DNA from: Candidatus Melainabacteria bacterium
Lineage (GTDB): Bacteria; Cyanobacteriota; Vampirovibrionia; Obscuribacterales; Obscuribacteraceae
Assembly: GCA_016716405.1 (NCBI GenBank)
Contig: JADJWK010000002.1
Coordinates: 434,001-498,000, forward strand
Length of the DNA stretch: 64,000 nt
Direction: 5' to 3'
Part shown: positions 49,106-58,439 of the stretch, in pieces
Layout: each line of letters opens with the position of its first letter
How positions within the stretch are numbered: the first letter of the stretch is position 1
Program-made: the position numbers and the translations under genes
The notes under the pieces: model-generated
What the model was told of the DNA's origin: nothing
The model's database searches: none
Seen by the model: the letters and a program-made list of their open reading frames with translations, nothing else

Positions 49106-50140
49106 TCAGCCGAAAAAGACTTCTGCCACCCTGTAGAGCTCGAGATCGAGGGTCTTCAGCTTGTCGACGGCGCTTTCTACAGGTACTTCGGTGACTTCGC
49201 TGCCCTGCAGTGAGACCATATAACCGAACTTCTTCTGATGAACCAGATCCGTGGCATGAACCCCGAAGCGGGTGGCGAGAACGCGGTCGAAAGCCGTGGG
49301 GGAGCCGCCTCTTTGAATATGCCCGAGAGTATTGGCCCTGGTTTCGAAGCCGGTGCGCTCTTCGATAATCTGGGCGAGCTTCTCGCCTATATAGCCGGTC
49401 TTGGAGTGTCCGAACTCGTCGGTCTCGACTTCCTCCAGGCTGACATTCTCGGTTTCGGCGAAGCGCGCTCCTTCGGCCACCACCACGATGGAATAGTCTC
49501 TGCCTCTGCTGTGGCTTTTCTTGATCGCTTCCACCACTTCGTTGATGACGATCGGTTTCTCCGGGACGAGAATGAAATCAGCACCACCGGCGATGCCGCC
49601 ATAGCAGGCTATCCAGCCGGCATGCCGGCCCATGACTTCGCAGACAAGGACCCGGTTGTGCGACTCGGCAGTCGTATGGAGCCGGTCTATGGCCTCGGCG
49701 ACAGTGTTGACTGCGGTGTCGAAGCCGAAGGTGAAGTCGGTGGCATTCAGATCATTGTCGATGGTCTTGGGCACGCAAATGACGTTGAGCCCGTAATCTC
49801 TGTGCATCTTGTTGGCAACGCCGCAGGTCTCTTCGCCCCCGACGGCGATCAGAGCCTCGAGACCGTTGTTGTTCATATTGGCGATGATTTTCTCGGGACC
49901 GCCTTCGATGGCGAAAGGATTGGTCCGGGAAGTGCGGATGATAGTGCCGCCTCGATTGATGATCGACTCGGTGCTTCTGAGAGAAAGCGGCATGATCATA
50001 TTGTCGATGGGGCCGCGCCAGCCCTCGAGAAAGCCCACTACCTCGGAGCCGTAATTCTTGATGCTGTGCTTGACTACTGCCCTGATAACAGCGTTGAGAC
50101 CGGGACAGTCTCCACCACCAGTTAGTAGGGCTATACGCAT
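49106..50140 (-). CDS. pfkA: 6-phosphofructokinase, PPi-type residues
   Basis: 344 residues from the ATG at 50140 with CGAGG upstream. The fold is clear: LLTGGGDCPGLNAVIRAVV, PKTIDNDLNATDFTFGFDTA, EVMGRHAGWIAC, and GHIQRGGSPTAFDRVLATR. The two positions that separate ATP from PPi enzymes (Gly104 and Gly124 in E. coli PfkA) are Glu104 (GGEET) and Lys125 (VPKTIDND). Lys there, with an acidic residue at 104, resembles the PPi-dependent, reversible group (Asp/Lys) rather than the ATP group. The phosphoryl donor is thus likely PPi, by inference. Symbol follows family usage; pfp may be more apt. Confidence 0.9.
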   Translation of the reverse strand: MRIALLTGGGDCPGLNAVIRAVVKHSIKNYGSEVVGFLEGWRGPIDNMIMPLSLRSTESIINRGGTIIRTSRTNPFAIEGGPEKIIANMNNNGLEALIAVGGEETCGVANKMHRDYGLNVICVPKTIDNDLNATDFTFGFDTAVNTVAEAIDRLHTTAESHNRVLVCEVMGRHAGWIACYGGIAGGADFILVPEKPIVINEVVEAIKKSHSRGRDYSIVVVAEGARFAETENVSLEEVETDEFGHSKTGYIGEKLAQIIEERTGFETRANTLGHIQRGGSPTAFDRVLATRFGVHATDLVHQKKFGYMVSLQGSEVTEVPVESAVDKLKTLDLELYRVAEVFFG

Positions 50141-50407
50141 GCTTGAACGCCTCGCGAGATAAAGGAGTGATTTATAAGTATACTGGCGAAGCCCCTTCTG
50201 GCATCTCGTTTCATGCAGCCGGACCGGCGATTGTCTTTTGCCTGGCGGTCTCAAGCCCGGCGAACGGCTGATTCGGGGCATAGTAAAACTTCATAACTGC
50301 CGTTGTCTGAACCTCTAAACATTTAGCTTTGGCAAATATCCAGGCTTCTGGCTGTTTATTGATCTAAAGTAATTTCCTTGACGTAATGTGTGTGCGGGGA
50401 CAGGAAA

Positions 50408-51541
50408 TTGAATCTCTACGAGTACGAAGCCAAGAAAGTCTTTCAAGATGGCGGTATCACGGTTCCGCCTTCGGTGCGGATCACCAGGCCGGAAGAGCTT
50501 GCAAAGGTGCATTTCGGATATCCACTGGTCCTGAAGTGTCAGGTTCTCACCGGTGGAAGGGGAAAAGCGGGCGGGGTCAAATTCCCCAAAGATCTGGAAG
50601 AAGGCAAGAAACTCGCCGCCGATCTCCTCAAGCTCGAGATCAAGGGCAGCAGGACTGAGAGCCTTCTTGCCGAGCCGATGCTCAAGATCCGCCAGGAAGT
50701 GTATCTGGCGGTCACTCTCGATCGCGAGCGGGGCTGTCCTATTTATATTGCCAGCGCCGAGGGCGGCATCGAGATCGAGTCGTCCGACTCGGTGGTCACC
50801 ATGCCCATTCCTCATCCTTTTCATCCTTATGTTGCCCGCAACCTCGCCGGCAAGCTCGGTTTCAAAGGTGCCGAGTTCGTGAAGATCGCCGATGTGGCTG
50901 CCAAGCTCTATATGCTGTTCGAGAAATACGATCTCGATCTGGCTGAAATCAACCCGCTGATTATCACCGAGGGCGGCGAAGTCCTGGCAGGCGACGGCAA
51001 GATCACCGTGAACGACGATGCGCTCGGCCGTCAGAAAGCTTTTGCCGGTCAGCTGGAGAAGCATCTCGTCGACCTTCCCGAGAGAGAGCGCCGGGCCAAG
51101 CTCGCCGGGCTCAATCTGGTGGAGCTCGAGGGCAATATCGGAATTCTCTGCAACGGTGCCGGTCTGACCATGGCCACCATGGATATGGTCAAGAAGTTCG
51201 GCGGCAGGCCTGGCAACTTCCTGGATGCCGGCGGCGGCTCCGACCAGGCCAAGACTCTGGAGGCGCTGGAGCTCGTTCATGACAACCCTGATTGCGACGT
51301 CATCCTCCTCAATATTCTCGGAGGCATCACTGCCTGCGACGAGGTTGCCGGAGCTCTGGTGGAGTTTATGAAGCGTCATCCCGAGCGCTCCATGGTTGTT
51401 CGCCTGCGGGGCAACAACCAGGATATCGCCGAGAAGATGCTCGCCGAGTCCGGTCTCAAGCTTCATCCGGATCTGGACGAAGCTGTTCAAGAGGCTGTGA
51501 AGATAGCCGAAGCCAAGTCAAAAACGCCTGTATCCGCTTGA
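50408..51541 (+). CDS. sucC: Succinate-CoA ligase beta subunit
   Basis: 377 residues from a TTG at 50408, which gives the family N-terminus (M)NLYEYEAKKVF; GTG 50390 would add six residues. An ATP-grasp domain (about 1-230) has VLKCQVLTGGRGKAGGVKFP and LAEINPLIITEGGEVLAGDG. The C-terminal CoA-ligase domain has CNGAGLTMATMDMVKKFGG and NILGGITACDEVA. With SucD it makes ATP or GTP from succinyl-CoA in the TCA cycle. sucD follows after 20 nt. The 267 nt upstream, shared with the phosphofructokinase gene, show no clear promoter. Confidence 0.95.
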   Translation: MNLYEYEAKKVFQDGGITVPPSVRITRPEELAKVHFGYPLVLKCQVLTGGRGKAGGVKFPKDLEEGKKLAADLLKLEIKGSRTESLLAEPMLKIRQEVYLAVTLDRERGCPIYIASAEGGIEIESSDSVVTMPIPHPFHPYVARNLAGKLGFKGAEFVKIADVAAKLYMLFEKYDLDLAEINPLIITEGGEVLAGDGKITVNDDALGRQKAFAGQLEKHLVDLPERERRAKLAGLNLVELEGNIGILCNGAGLTMATMDMVKKFGGRPGNFLDAGGGSDQAKTLEALELVHDNPDCDVILLNILGGITACDEVAGALVEFMKRHPERSMVVRLRGNNQDIAEKMLAESGLKLHPDLDEAVQEAVKIAEAKSKTPVSA

Positions 51542-51561
51542 TTCATAGGAGATCCACAGAA

Positions 51562-52443
51562 GTGATTCTTATCGATAAAAACACCAAAATCGTCGTTCAG
51601 GGAGCCACTGGCAAAATGGGCTCCACCCATACGAAGCGGATGCTCGATTACGGCTCCAGAATCGTCGGCGGTGTCACCCCCGGCAAAGGCGGTACCAAGA
51701 TCCATGGACTGCCGGTTTTCGACTCGGTGAAGGAAGCCGTAGACGAGACCGGTGCCACCTGCTCGGTGATCTTCGTGCCTCCCTACTACTGCCTGGACGC
51801 CGGCTACGAGGCACTCGATGCCGGTATCGAGCTGATTGTCCTGATCACCGAAGGGGTTCCGCCCCTGGATACCGCCAAGCTGGTGGCCGCCGTCAAGGCC
51901 AGAGGCGCCCGCCTGGTCGGCCCCAACTGCCCCGGCGTGATCACCCCCGGGGAGAGCCTGGTGGGAATCCTGCCCGGCAATATCTTCAAGCCCGGCCCGG
52001 TAGGCATGATCAGCCGCAGCGGCACTCTCACCTATGAGATCGCCCTGGCCCTCTCGGAAGCCGGTCACGGGCAGTCCACCTGCGTGGGCGTCGGCGGGGA
52101 CCCTGTGAAAGGCATGGGCTATCAGGAGCTCCTCACTCTTTTCGAGAACGACAAGAGCACCGAGGTCATTGTTCTGATCGGCGAGATTGGCGGCACTGCT
52201 GAAGAGGAAGCCGCCGAGTTCGTGAAGAAGAATGTCAGCAAGCCTGTGGTTGGTTTCATCGCCGGTATCACCGCTCCTCCCGGCAAACGAATGGGACACG
52301 CGGGTGCCATTATTTCCGGTGGCAAAGGAACCGCCGACTCCAAGATAGCGGCCTTCAAAGAGAACGGCATGAGAGTCGCCCTGACGCCTTCGGAAGTGGC
52401 TCAAATGGTGGCCGAGGCCAGAGGTCAGGTCGCCAAAGCCTGA
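51562..52443 (+). CDS. sucD: Succinate-CoA ligase alpha subunit
   Basis: 293 residues from a GTG with AGGAG 10 nt upstream. The CoA-binding domain (about 1-125) has KIVVQGATGKMGSTHTKRML and the ligase domain has VGPNCPGVITPGE and MISRSGTLTYEIA. The phospho-His is in GKRMGHAGAIISGGKGTA. It forms the enzyme with SucC, encoded 20 nt upstream. It carries the covalently phosphorylated intermediate. Confidence 0.96.
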   Translation: MILIDKNTKIVVQGATGKMGSTHTKRMLDYGSRIVGGVTPGKGGTKIHGLPVFDSVKEAVDETGATCSVIFVPPYYCLDAGYEALDAGIELIVLITEGVPPLDTAKLVAAVKARGARLVGPNCPGVITPGESLVGILPGNIFKPGPVGMISRSGTLTYEIALALSEAGHGQSTCVGVGGDPVKGMGYQELLTLFENDKSTEVIVLIGEIGGTAEEEAAEFVKKNVSKPVVGFIAGITAPPGKRMGHAGAIISGGKGTADSKIAAFKENGMRVALTPSEVAQMVAEARGQVAKA

Positions 52444-52465
52444 AATCGGTCAGAGTTTTAAAACA

Positions 52466-53272
52466 ATGATGACCTTCAAAGCGAAGCTCCACAAGCAACT
52501 GCATCAGCCTGCCTGGGAGAGCGAAGGTCTCTCTCCCGTCAATAAGCTCGTCCTCTTGCTGATTTGCTTCTCTGTCCTGGTGGTGATCATCGAGACCGAG
52601 AAGCCTCTCTACTGGAAATACAAAGAGATATTCGTCGGTCTCGATTTCACTATCGGTGTTCTTTTCGCCCTGGAATACCTGGCCAGGGTCTGGTCCATAG
52701 GCGAGAAAAGACGCTATCGAGGGGTTCTCGGGCGACTTCGCTATATGCTGACCCCGGCCGCTCTGGTGGACCTCCTGGTGATCATTCCCTTTTTCATCAC
52801 CGCGAGCTCGAATGTCTTCGTCGCTCGCTTGCTGCGGCTATTAAGGCTTTTCGCCATCGCCAAGTTCGGTCGCTATTCGGAGGCCAGCCTCTTGATCTGG
52901 CGGGCAGTCTGGAGCCGTCGCCACGAGCTCACGATGAGCTTCGTTTTCACCGGGGTGATCTTACTTGTGAGCTCCACCATCATGTGGGCTGTCGAGGGGG
53001 ACGAAGAATTCGACAGTATTCCCCGGGCTCTCTGGTGGGGTGTTATCACGCTCACAACAGTGGGATACGGGGACGTCTACCCGCAGACTGTTCTCGGCAA
53101 AATCTGCAGCGGTGTGACGGCCCTTGCCGGAATCGGCTTGATCGCCATGCCGGCGGGAATTCTCGCCGGGGCGTTCAGCGAGGCATTCCAGAAGCACAAG
53201 CAATCGGTCACCCACAGGCGGCAGGCGATCAGGAGAAAAGGTCAGGAGACCGGCGAGCATTCTGAATTATGA
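52466..53272 (+). CDS. Voltage-gated-type potassium channel
   Basis: 268 residues with six membrane segments. S1 begins near LVLLLICFSVLVVIIE, and S4 contains FVARLLRLLRLFAIAKFGRY with regularly spaced Arg, typical of a voltage sensor. The pore loop has the selectivity filter TLTTVGYGDVYPQT, followed by S6 (ICSGVTALAGIGLIAMPAGI). A short basic tail (RRQAIRRKG) lacks an RCK domain. It likely conducts K+ down its gradient. It starts 22 nt after sucD. No Kdp pump is in the window, though a kdpDE-like pair is at 6.5-8.4 kb. Confidence 0.92.
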   Translation: MMTFKAKLHKQLHQPAWESEGLSPVNKLVLLLICFSVLVVIIETEKPLYWKYKEIFVGLDFTIGVLFALEYLARVWSIGEKRRYRGVLGRLRYMLTPAALVDLLVIIPFFITASSNVFVARLLRLLRLFAIAKFGRYSEASLLIWRAVWSRRHELTMSFVFTGVILLVSSTIMWAVEGDEEFDSIPRALWWGVITLTTVGYGDVYPQTVLGKICSGVTALAGIGLIAMPAGILAGAFSEAFQKHKQSVTHRRQAIRRKGQETGEHSEL

Positions 53273-53317
53273 GGGAATAATATTGGTCTGGGAGCGAGTT
53301 TAGGATAGACTGAACTT

Positions 53318-54259
53318 ATGGATCCGGAAACCCAATCGCTTACTAATGGCAAAAGACCCTACAGGGCCCTGGTTCTTCCCGGTGGAGGCGGCCGGGGCGC
53401 CTATCAGGTGGGTGTCGCCAAGGCGCTTGCCGAGAAAGGCCTGGAGTTCGATCTCGCGTTCGGGACCAGTATCGGTGGCATCAACGCAGCGTTACTGGCT
53501 CAGGGGTCGATCAAGAGGCTCGAAGAGCTCTGGTGCAATATCCGCGGTCGCGATGTCTTCTCTCTACCTTCCGCGCCTCAGATAGGCCGGCTGGTGCTCG
53601 GTCACAAGCTCGGTCTCCTGGACAATCGCCCTCTCGAGGATCTTCTTCGCCGGGAGATCGACTTGCAGAAGCTCAAGTCCAGCAGCATGAAAGTCGGCTG
53701 GTGCACCACCGATCTATGCAGTCTCGAGACGAGGCTGATCACTATCGACGATATTGTCTCCACTTCCGAGCTCATCGATGTCCTGATGGCTACCTCGGCA
53801 ATTCCCATGGCTTTTCCGCCCAGGCATATCCAGGGAAAGGGTCTCTGGGTGGATGGCGGCCTGGTGCGCAACACTCCCATGGAAACGGCCATTCATATGG
53901 GGGCCGACGAGGTTTTCATGGTCCTTCTCCATCCTGAGAAGATCAATGTCTGTCCTGTGAATATGTTCGAGGTCCTGGTCCGCTGTCTGGATATCGTTCT
54001 GGATGCCTCGGCCCGCAAAGAGATCCAGTCGGCGGAGCTTTTCAATCGTTTGCTGGCTGCCGGCTCCGAAGAGTCCAGGGGGCGCAAGAACGTCACAATC
54101 CGGGTGTTCCAGCCCCGCCGCCCTGTGAACACCACCCTTCTCGAGATCCAGCCCGAGCGCTCCCGGAGGCTCATCGTGCAGGGTTATGAAGAAGCCCTCG
54201 AGCTGCTCGAGAGCTTCGACGACCGGGAGGACAGGGCGGTGACCGCCACCGCCTCCTAA
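53318..54259 (+). CDS. Patatin-like phospholipase
   Basis: 313 residues. The family's oxyanion loop GGGGRGAYQVGVAKAL, nucleophile elbow GTSIGGINA (GxSxG) and catalytic Asp in WVDGGLVRNTPM are intact. It should hydrolyse acyl esters of lipids. No signal peptide is seen, so it acts on the cytosolic side, as for bacterial RssA/YlbK-type proteins. The last 4 nt overlap the convergent flavin-reductase gene. Confidence 0.92.
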   Translation: MDPETQSLTNGKRPYRALVLPGGGGRGAYQVGVAKALAEKGLEFDLAFGTSIGGINAALLAQGSIKRLEELWCNIRGRDVFSLPSAPQIGRLVLGHKLGLLDNRPLEDLLRREIDLQKLKSSSMKVGWCTTDLCSLETRLITIDDIVSTSELIDVLMATSAIPMAFPPRHIQGKGLWVDGGLVRNTPMETAIHMGADEVFMVLLHPEKINVCPVNMFEVLVRCLDIVLDASARKEIQSAELFNRLLAAGSEESRGRKNVTIRVFQPRRPVNTTLLEIQPERSRRLIVQGYEEALELLESFDDREDRAVTATAS

Positions 54260-54759
54260 TACTGGAAGCCGTTTTTCCGCAGGTGGACCATGGGCTCGTC
54301 GTCGCCGTTGAGAACGGCGCCGTCCACGACTTCGCCGAGCACCAGGACATGATCGCCGGCTTCGGCAAAGCCGGTGATTTGGACGCTCATGTACCCGACT
54401 GCTTTCGAGAAGTAAGGAGAGCCCTTGCTGTCCTCTCCGCAGTCCAGTCCTTCGAACCTGTCCATGCCTTCCTGGAAGGGCCTGGCAAAGGCTTTGAAGA
54501 TGTCCATGTTGTTCTTGGACAGGACGTTCACCGCCAGATGCGATCCTTCTTTGAGCCTGGGCATGATCTCCCGGCTGCGGTTGACGGCGATGCTCACCAT
54601 AGGCGGCGCGAAAGCCGCCTGGGCGATCCAGGTGGCAAGCATTCCGTCTCTGCCTTCGGCGTCCTTGATCGTGACGATATGAACGCCGCTGGCCAGCCGG
54701 CCTATGGCGGGACCGACCTTCTCTTTCAAGCTCTCATCTACTTGTATGGTTGAACTCAT
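54256..54759 (-). CDS. Flavin reductase-like FMN-binding protein
   Basis: 167 residues of the flavin reductase domain (split-barrel) family. It has AIGRLASGVHIVTIKDAEGR, DGMLATWIAQAAFAPPMVSI and a C-terminal AGDHVLVLGEVVDGAVLNGD. Members use NAD(P)H to reduce free FMN or supply it to a monooxygenase. No partner oxygenase is nearby. AGAGGTAAGG before the ATG is a strong ribosome site. Transcribed apart from yvcK. Confidence 0.88.
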   Translation of the reverse strand: MSSTIQVDESLKEKVGPAIGRLASGVHIVTIKDAEGRDGMLATWIAQAAFAPPMVSIAVNRSREIMPRLKEGSHLAVNVLSKNNMDIFKAFARPFQEGMDRFEGLDCGEDSKGSPYFSKAVGYMSVQITGFAEAGDHVLVLGEVVDGAVLNGDDEPMVHLRKNGFQY

Positions 54760-54800
54760 GCCTTACCTCTGTCGACTTCGATTAGAGATAATAGCAAGTT

Positions 54801-56186
54801 TCAAGCTTTGTCTGCGGTCACTTTCTCGGATGCCTCCACGGCCCCCTTGCCTGACTCCGGGCTGCCGGCGGCTTTCGTCACGGGCTTGCGACGCTTGGCC
54901 CGGTAGAACCAGAGCATGATTATCTTGGAGAGCCGGGCGGGATCGTGGTGAACTCCGGAATCGCCGGTCACCAGCGGTCTCTTGATCGGAATCACCGCCA
55001 GCTTACGGAGCCTGTCCTGGTCGATAGTCACCGGGCTTGCCGGATAGTCCGCCGGTACCACCGGGGGCTGGTCGTTGACCAGGACGGCGTCCACCAGCTG
55101 GAATCCGGCATCGAGGGGGGTGCCGGAGTGAAGCAGAATCGCCTCCACATGGTCCGCCACCGAATAATTGCTGGTCTCGCCTTTCTGGGTCATGACGTTG
55201 CAGACATAAAGCTTTTTGGCCTTGGACTTCCTGATTGCCTCCGAGACGCCGGGCACCAGAAGGTTCGGGATGATCGAGGTATAGAGACTGCCGGGACCGA
55301 GAACGATGAGCTCGGCTTCCATTATCGCTTCGAGAGCCTGGGGAGTCGCTTGATTTTCGCCGGCTTGCAGAAGAAGACGTTTGATCTTGCCTCCGGCACT
55401 GGTGATATTCGACTCGCCGGTAATCGTTCTGCCGTCCTCGAGCTCAGCCACCAGCTGGATTGCCGACAGGGTTGCGGGCAGGACCTGACCGCGGCTCTTG
55501 AGCACCCGGCTGGCTACCCTCACCGATTCGAGAAAATCGCCCTCGGTGATTCTATAGAGCGCGGTCAGGAAGAGGTTGCCGAAGCTGTGTCCCTCGAGCC
55601 CTTCACCCTGCTCGAATCGATAACTGAAGAGCTCGGTGACCAGCTCTTCCTCATCGGCCAGCGCCGTTATGCAGTTGCGGATGTCCCCGGGGGGAATCAC
55701 TCCCAGCTCGGCACGCAGCCGCCCTGAGCTGCCGCCGTCGTCGCCGACGGTCACGATGGCTGTGATGTTGCTGGTGAAATACTTGAGACCTTTGAGAAGT
55801 GTCGAGAGACCGGTGCCACCACCGATAACGGCAACTCGCGGACCGCTCTGCAGGTGCCGGCGGCGGTAGAGCACGTCGGGGATCGGGTCGCGCTCGTCCG
55901 GGAGGTAGGCGCCCAGGACCGAGAGGGTCACTTTCGCCACCGCCAGGCATACCACCAGCCCGCCCCCGGTGATCACGATCAATCCGCTGATTCTGTTTGG
56001 CAGCACATCGGCCGCATGCTCCATGATCTCTCTCAGGAACATGCCGGAGACGGTGAGAGGGTGATATCCGAGAAGGAGCAGAGCGCCGATGACGATTACC
56101 GAGATCCCGATTAGCAGAATCAGGATCCAGCGCTTCAAGCCAGGAAGCATCAAACCCCTTACTTTTCGCCTGAAGTCGGAGTTCAT
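54801..56186 (-). CDS. yvcK: YvcK/CofD-like gluconeogenesis factor, membrane-anchored
   Basis: 461 residues. Two N-terminal membrane helices (about 15-45, WILILLIGISVIVIGALLL, and 65-90) precede the YvcK domain (about 110-430). That domain has VAVIGGGTGLSTLLKGLKYF, VTVGDDGGSSGRLRAELGVI, PPGDIRNCITALAD and LIVLGPGSLYTSIIPNLLVP. YvcK binds UDP-sugars and links carbon supply to cell-wall synthesis. Its ATG overlaps the stop of the RapZ-like gene by 4 nt. A basic, Ala/Glu-rich tail closes the protein. Confidence 0.93.
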   Translation of the reverse strand: MNSDFRRKVRGLMLPGLKRWILILLIGISVIVIGALLLLGYHPLTVSGMFLREIMEHAADVLPNRISGLIVITGGGLVVCLAVAKVTLSVLGAYLPDERDPIPDVLYRRRHLQSGPRVAVIGGGTGLSTLLKGLKYFTSNITAIVTVGDDGGSSGRLRAELGVIPPGDIRNCITALADEEELVTELFSYRFEQGEGLEGHSFGNLFLTALYRITEGDFLESVRVASRVLKSRGQVLPATLSAIQLVAELEDGRTITGESNITSAGGKIKRLLLQAGENQATPQALEAIMEAELIVLGPGSLYTSIIPNLLVPGVSEAIRKSKAKKLYVCNVMTQKGETSNYSVADHVEAILLHSGTPLDAGFQLVDAVLVNDQPPVVPADYPASPVTIDQDRLRKLAVIPIKRPLVTGDSGVHHDPARLSKIIMLWFYRAKRRKPVTKAAGSPESGKGAVEASEKVTADKA

Positions 56187-56602
56187 ACTCGATCACCGAT
56201 TTCCAGATTGCCTACTTTCGCGCTTGCCAGATCGCGGTGCTCGGTGACCACTCTGTATTCAGGATGGTTCTTGCGGACCTGCTCGGCAAGGGCCTCCACC
56301 ATTGCTGTCGAGCGGTGCACACCGCCGGTGCAACCGAGGGCGATCACGAAGGAATCAGCCTTGACGCTGAGCATGGCCGGAAGGGTCGCGGCCAGGAGTG
56401 TCTCGAGATTGTCCAGAACTTCTCTTGCCAGGTCCTGCTCGAGAACATATTCGGCCACCGGGGTATCGAGACCGGTGAGGGGGCGAAGGGACTCGACCCA
56501 ATAAGGATTTTTCAAGAATCTTACATCAAGGACCAGATTCGCCAGAGGCGGAGGTCCGTTCTTGAAGCCGAAGGAGACAATATGCACCGTCAGGTCGCTC
56601 AT
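56183..56602 (-). CDS. Stand-alone RapZ C-terminal domain
   Basis: 139 residues matching only the C-terminal half of RapZ/YvcJ: VHIVSFGFKNGPPPLANLVL, DVRFLKNPYWVESLRPLTGL, and the conserved ALGCTGGVHRSTAMVEALAE. The N-terminal P-loop kinase domain, normally ~150 residues with GxSGxGKS, is absent. In E. coli the C-terminal domain senses glucosamine-6-phosphate and binds small RNAs and GlmS regulators. In Bacillus the full-length gene yvcJ sits next to yvcK, and here the domain is coupled to yvcK by a 4-nt overlap. Confidence 0.88.
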   Translation of the reverse strand: MSDLTVHIVSFGFKNGPPPLANLVLDVRFLKNPYWVESLRPLTGLDTPVAEYVLEQDLAREVLDNLETLLAATLPAMLSVKADSFVIALGCTGGVHRSTAMVEALAEQVRKNHPEYRVVTEHRDLASAKVGNLEIGDRV

Positions 56603-56631
56603 CTCTTTCCTCTCTCTCGTGCCGCCGGACT

Positions 56632-57222
56632 CTAGCCCAGCACCGTTTCCTTGCGATCCACCTTGAGCGACACGCCCGATTCGGCGAGCTGGCGTTGCAG
56701 ATCTTCAACATCACCTTCCATGAAGCCGTTCTTGGTCATCTCGAGGTCTCGTTGCAGTGCCGAGGCAGCCTTGTCTATGAAAAGCTTGCCGTCCAGGTGG
56801 TCCATCTCGTGCTGAATGGCGCGGCAGAGAAGATTGTCCTCGGCTTCGAGCCTGAGCGTCTTGCCGGCGAGGTTCTGAAACTTGACAACGATGCGGCGCG
56901 CCCTTTTGACCTCGAAAAAGACATTCGGAAAGCTCAGGCAGCCTTCCTGCCCGACCATCTCGCCGTCGCTCTCGAGCAGGACCGGATTGATGAATACGAT
57001 GGGACGGCGTGGCTCGTCCTCGGAGCCGGCATTGACGTCGATCACCATGAGGCGCCTTGAGACGCCGACCTGGGGAGCCGCCAGACCGACGCCGTCCTCT
57101 TCGTACATTGTGTCGAGCATATCCTGGGCCAGTTGCCTGATGGACATATCGAAGGTGGTTACCTTCTTCGCTTTCTGCTTGAGGACGTTGTCCGGGTAGT
57201 ATCGCAGCTTGAGTTTAGCCAT
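56632..57222 (-). CDS. def: Peptide deformylase
   Basis: 196 residues from the ATG at 57222 (MAKLKLRYYPDNVLK). Motif 1 GVGLAAPQVG, motif 2 EGCLSFP, and motif 3 QHEMDHLDG supply the Cys and two His metal ligands and the catalytic Glu. It removes the formyl group from new proteins. A GGAGG lies 13 nt before the ATG, a long spacing. The longer frame upstream is not coding-like. The RapZ-like gene follows 30 nt downstream. Confidence 0.94.
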   Translation of the reverse strand: MAKLKLRYYPDNVLKQKAKKVTTFDMSIRQLAQDMLDTMYEEDGVGLAAPQVGVSRRLMVIDVNAGSEDEPRRPIVFINPVLLESDGEMVGQEGCLSFPNVFFEVKRARRIVVKFQNLAGKTLRLEAEDNLLCRAIQHEMDHLDGKLFIDKAASALQRDLEMTKNGFMEGDVEDLQRQLAESGVSLKVDRKETVLG

Positions 57223-57403
57223 CTTGCTCTGGTTGCCTCCTGTCAGCGCCGGTCGTTCGCCCGTGGTGAGAATCAGCAACAATCGGGCAGGGACAGGCTT
57301 CTTCGCCGATAATACCATATCAGGCTTCCGTTCGAAATCCTCGGAACATTGAGTTATAGCTTGTTCAGGTAGATTCGATTGGACATCGTTAACATAGCTG
57401 CCT

Positions 57404-58411
57404 ATGGAACAGTCCGCCCGGCGCAATCTTCTCCTTACTACCGCAATCGCGCTGGCCGCTTGCTTGCCGGTCGCTTTTCCAGTCGCTTCGATTGCATCCG
57501 ACTGGGGCTACGACGGTGGATCGGCTACTTCCGACGAGTCTCCCGCCGATGATGCCGCCGGCAGTGTCAAAGAGCTCGATGCCACTGCCGGCACGCTGGG
57601 CGGCCCCGCTCTCGAGTTCGAGCCCGTAACCAGGTCGAAGCCTGGCAAACCTGTCCCGGAAGGTGCCGTGCCCACCGACATCAAGGACCCCAGGCTCAGG
57701 CAAGCAGTCGAATGCTGGTTGCAGCTCTACGGACTGGTCGCTCCCATCGCCAAAAACGGCAGACTCATCGAAGGGGACGACCTGTCCGCCAATCTCGGCT
57801 CCGAGCAGAAGAGCCGATTCCGGAGCTTTCTTTCCGGTGGGCAGTCGAGCAAAAGCGACATCGCCGCCATTCTCGACTACTGGCCCCAGGTCCGGGAGCG
57901 AATCAGAGACCTCGATCAGCGTGGTAACTACAGGCTTCTTTTCCGGGCGCTGCTGCGTTTGAAGGCACGTTCGAAGGGCACCAGCGAGGCGGAGAGACAG
58001 GTGATCAGAGACAGTCTCGGACCCGAAGTGGTAGCCGAGCCGGGGGATCCGCCCCTCACCGACGAGGCCATCGCCGCATATGCGGACATGACCTGCTTTC
58101 TCTACGAGAAGAAGAATCCCGGACGCACCGTGGACGCCGACGACAACCGCGAGCTTTTCTCGATCGTATTGAAAGGCAAGTTCAGAGATGCCCCCAGCGA
58201 TCGCGACCGGGCGGCAATGGCCAACTTCCCCCTGAACTGGGCGAAATTTCGGATACTCTATACGGATGCTGATGAAGGCGATCGGGACTTGCTCCTGAAA
58301 AAGCTCGCCAATGCCAGCGGTACCAGAAATGCCACAGTCGCCAATCAATTGCTCGAAAAGGTGCTGCTCAGCCCACCATGGAAAGAAGTTGTGCTCGGCT
58401 CGAAAAAATGA
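57404..58411 (+). CDS. Exported protein, unknown
   Basis: 335 residues. A signal peptide (NLLLTTAIALAACLPVAFPV) is followed by an acidic Gly/Ser/Asp linker and then a helical domain from about residue 95 (LRQAVECWLQLYGLVAPIAK, LLFRALLRLKARSKGTSEAE, TCFLYEKKNPGRTVDADDNR). A WPQVRERIRDLDQRGNY segment lies in the centre. No family is recognised. It precedes the DUF2059 gene by 28 nt on the same strand, so the pair are probably co-transcribed. Its divergent neighbour is def, with 181 nt between. Confidence 0.8.
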   Translation: MEQSARRNLLLTTAIALAACLPVAFPVASIASDWGYDGGSATSDESPADDAAGSVKELDATAGTLGGPALEFEPVTRSKPGKPVPEGAVPTDIKDPRLRQAVECWLQLYGLVAPIAKNGRLIEGDDLSANLGSEQKSRFRSFLSGGQSSKSDIAAILDYWPQVRERIRDLDQRGNYRLLFRALLRLKARSKGTSEAERQVIRDSLGPEVVAEPGDPPLTDEAIAAYADMTCFLYEKKNPGRTVDADDNRELFSIVLKGKFRDAPSDRDRAAMANFPLNWAKFRILYTDADEGDRDLLLKKLANASGTRNATVANQLLEKVLLSPPWKEVVLGSKK

Positions 58412-58439
58412 AAATACTCAGTACAAAAGGAGGGTCCCA

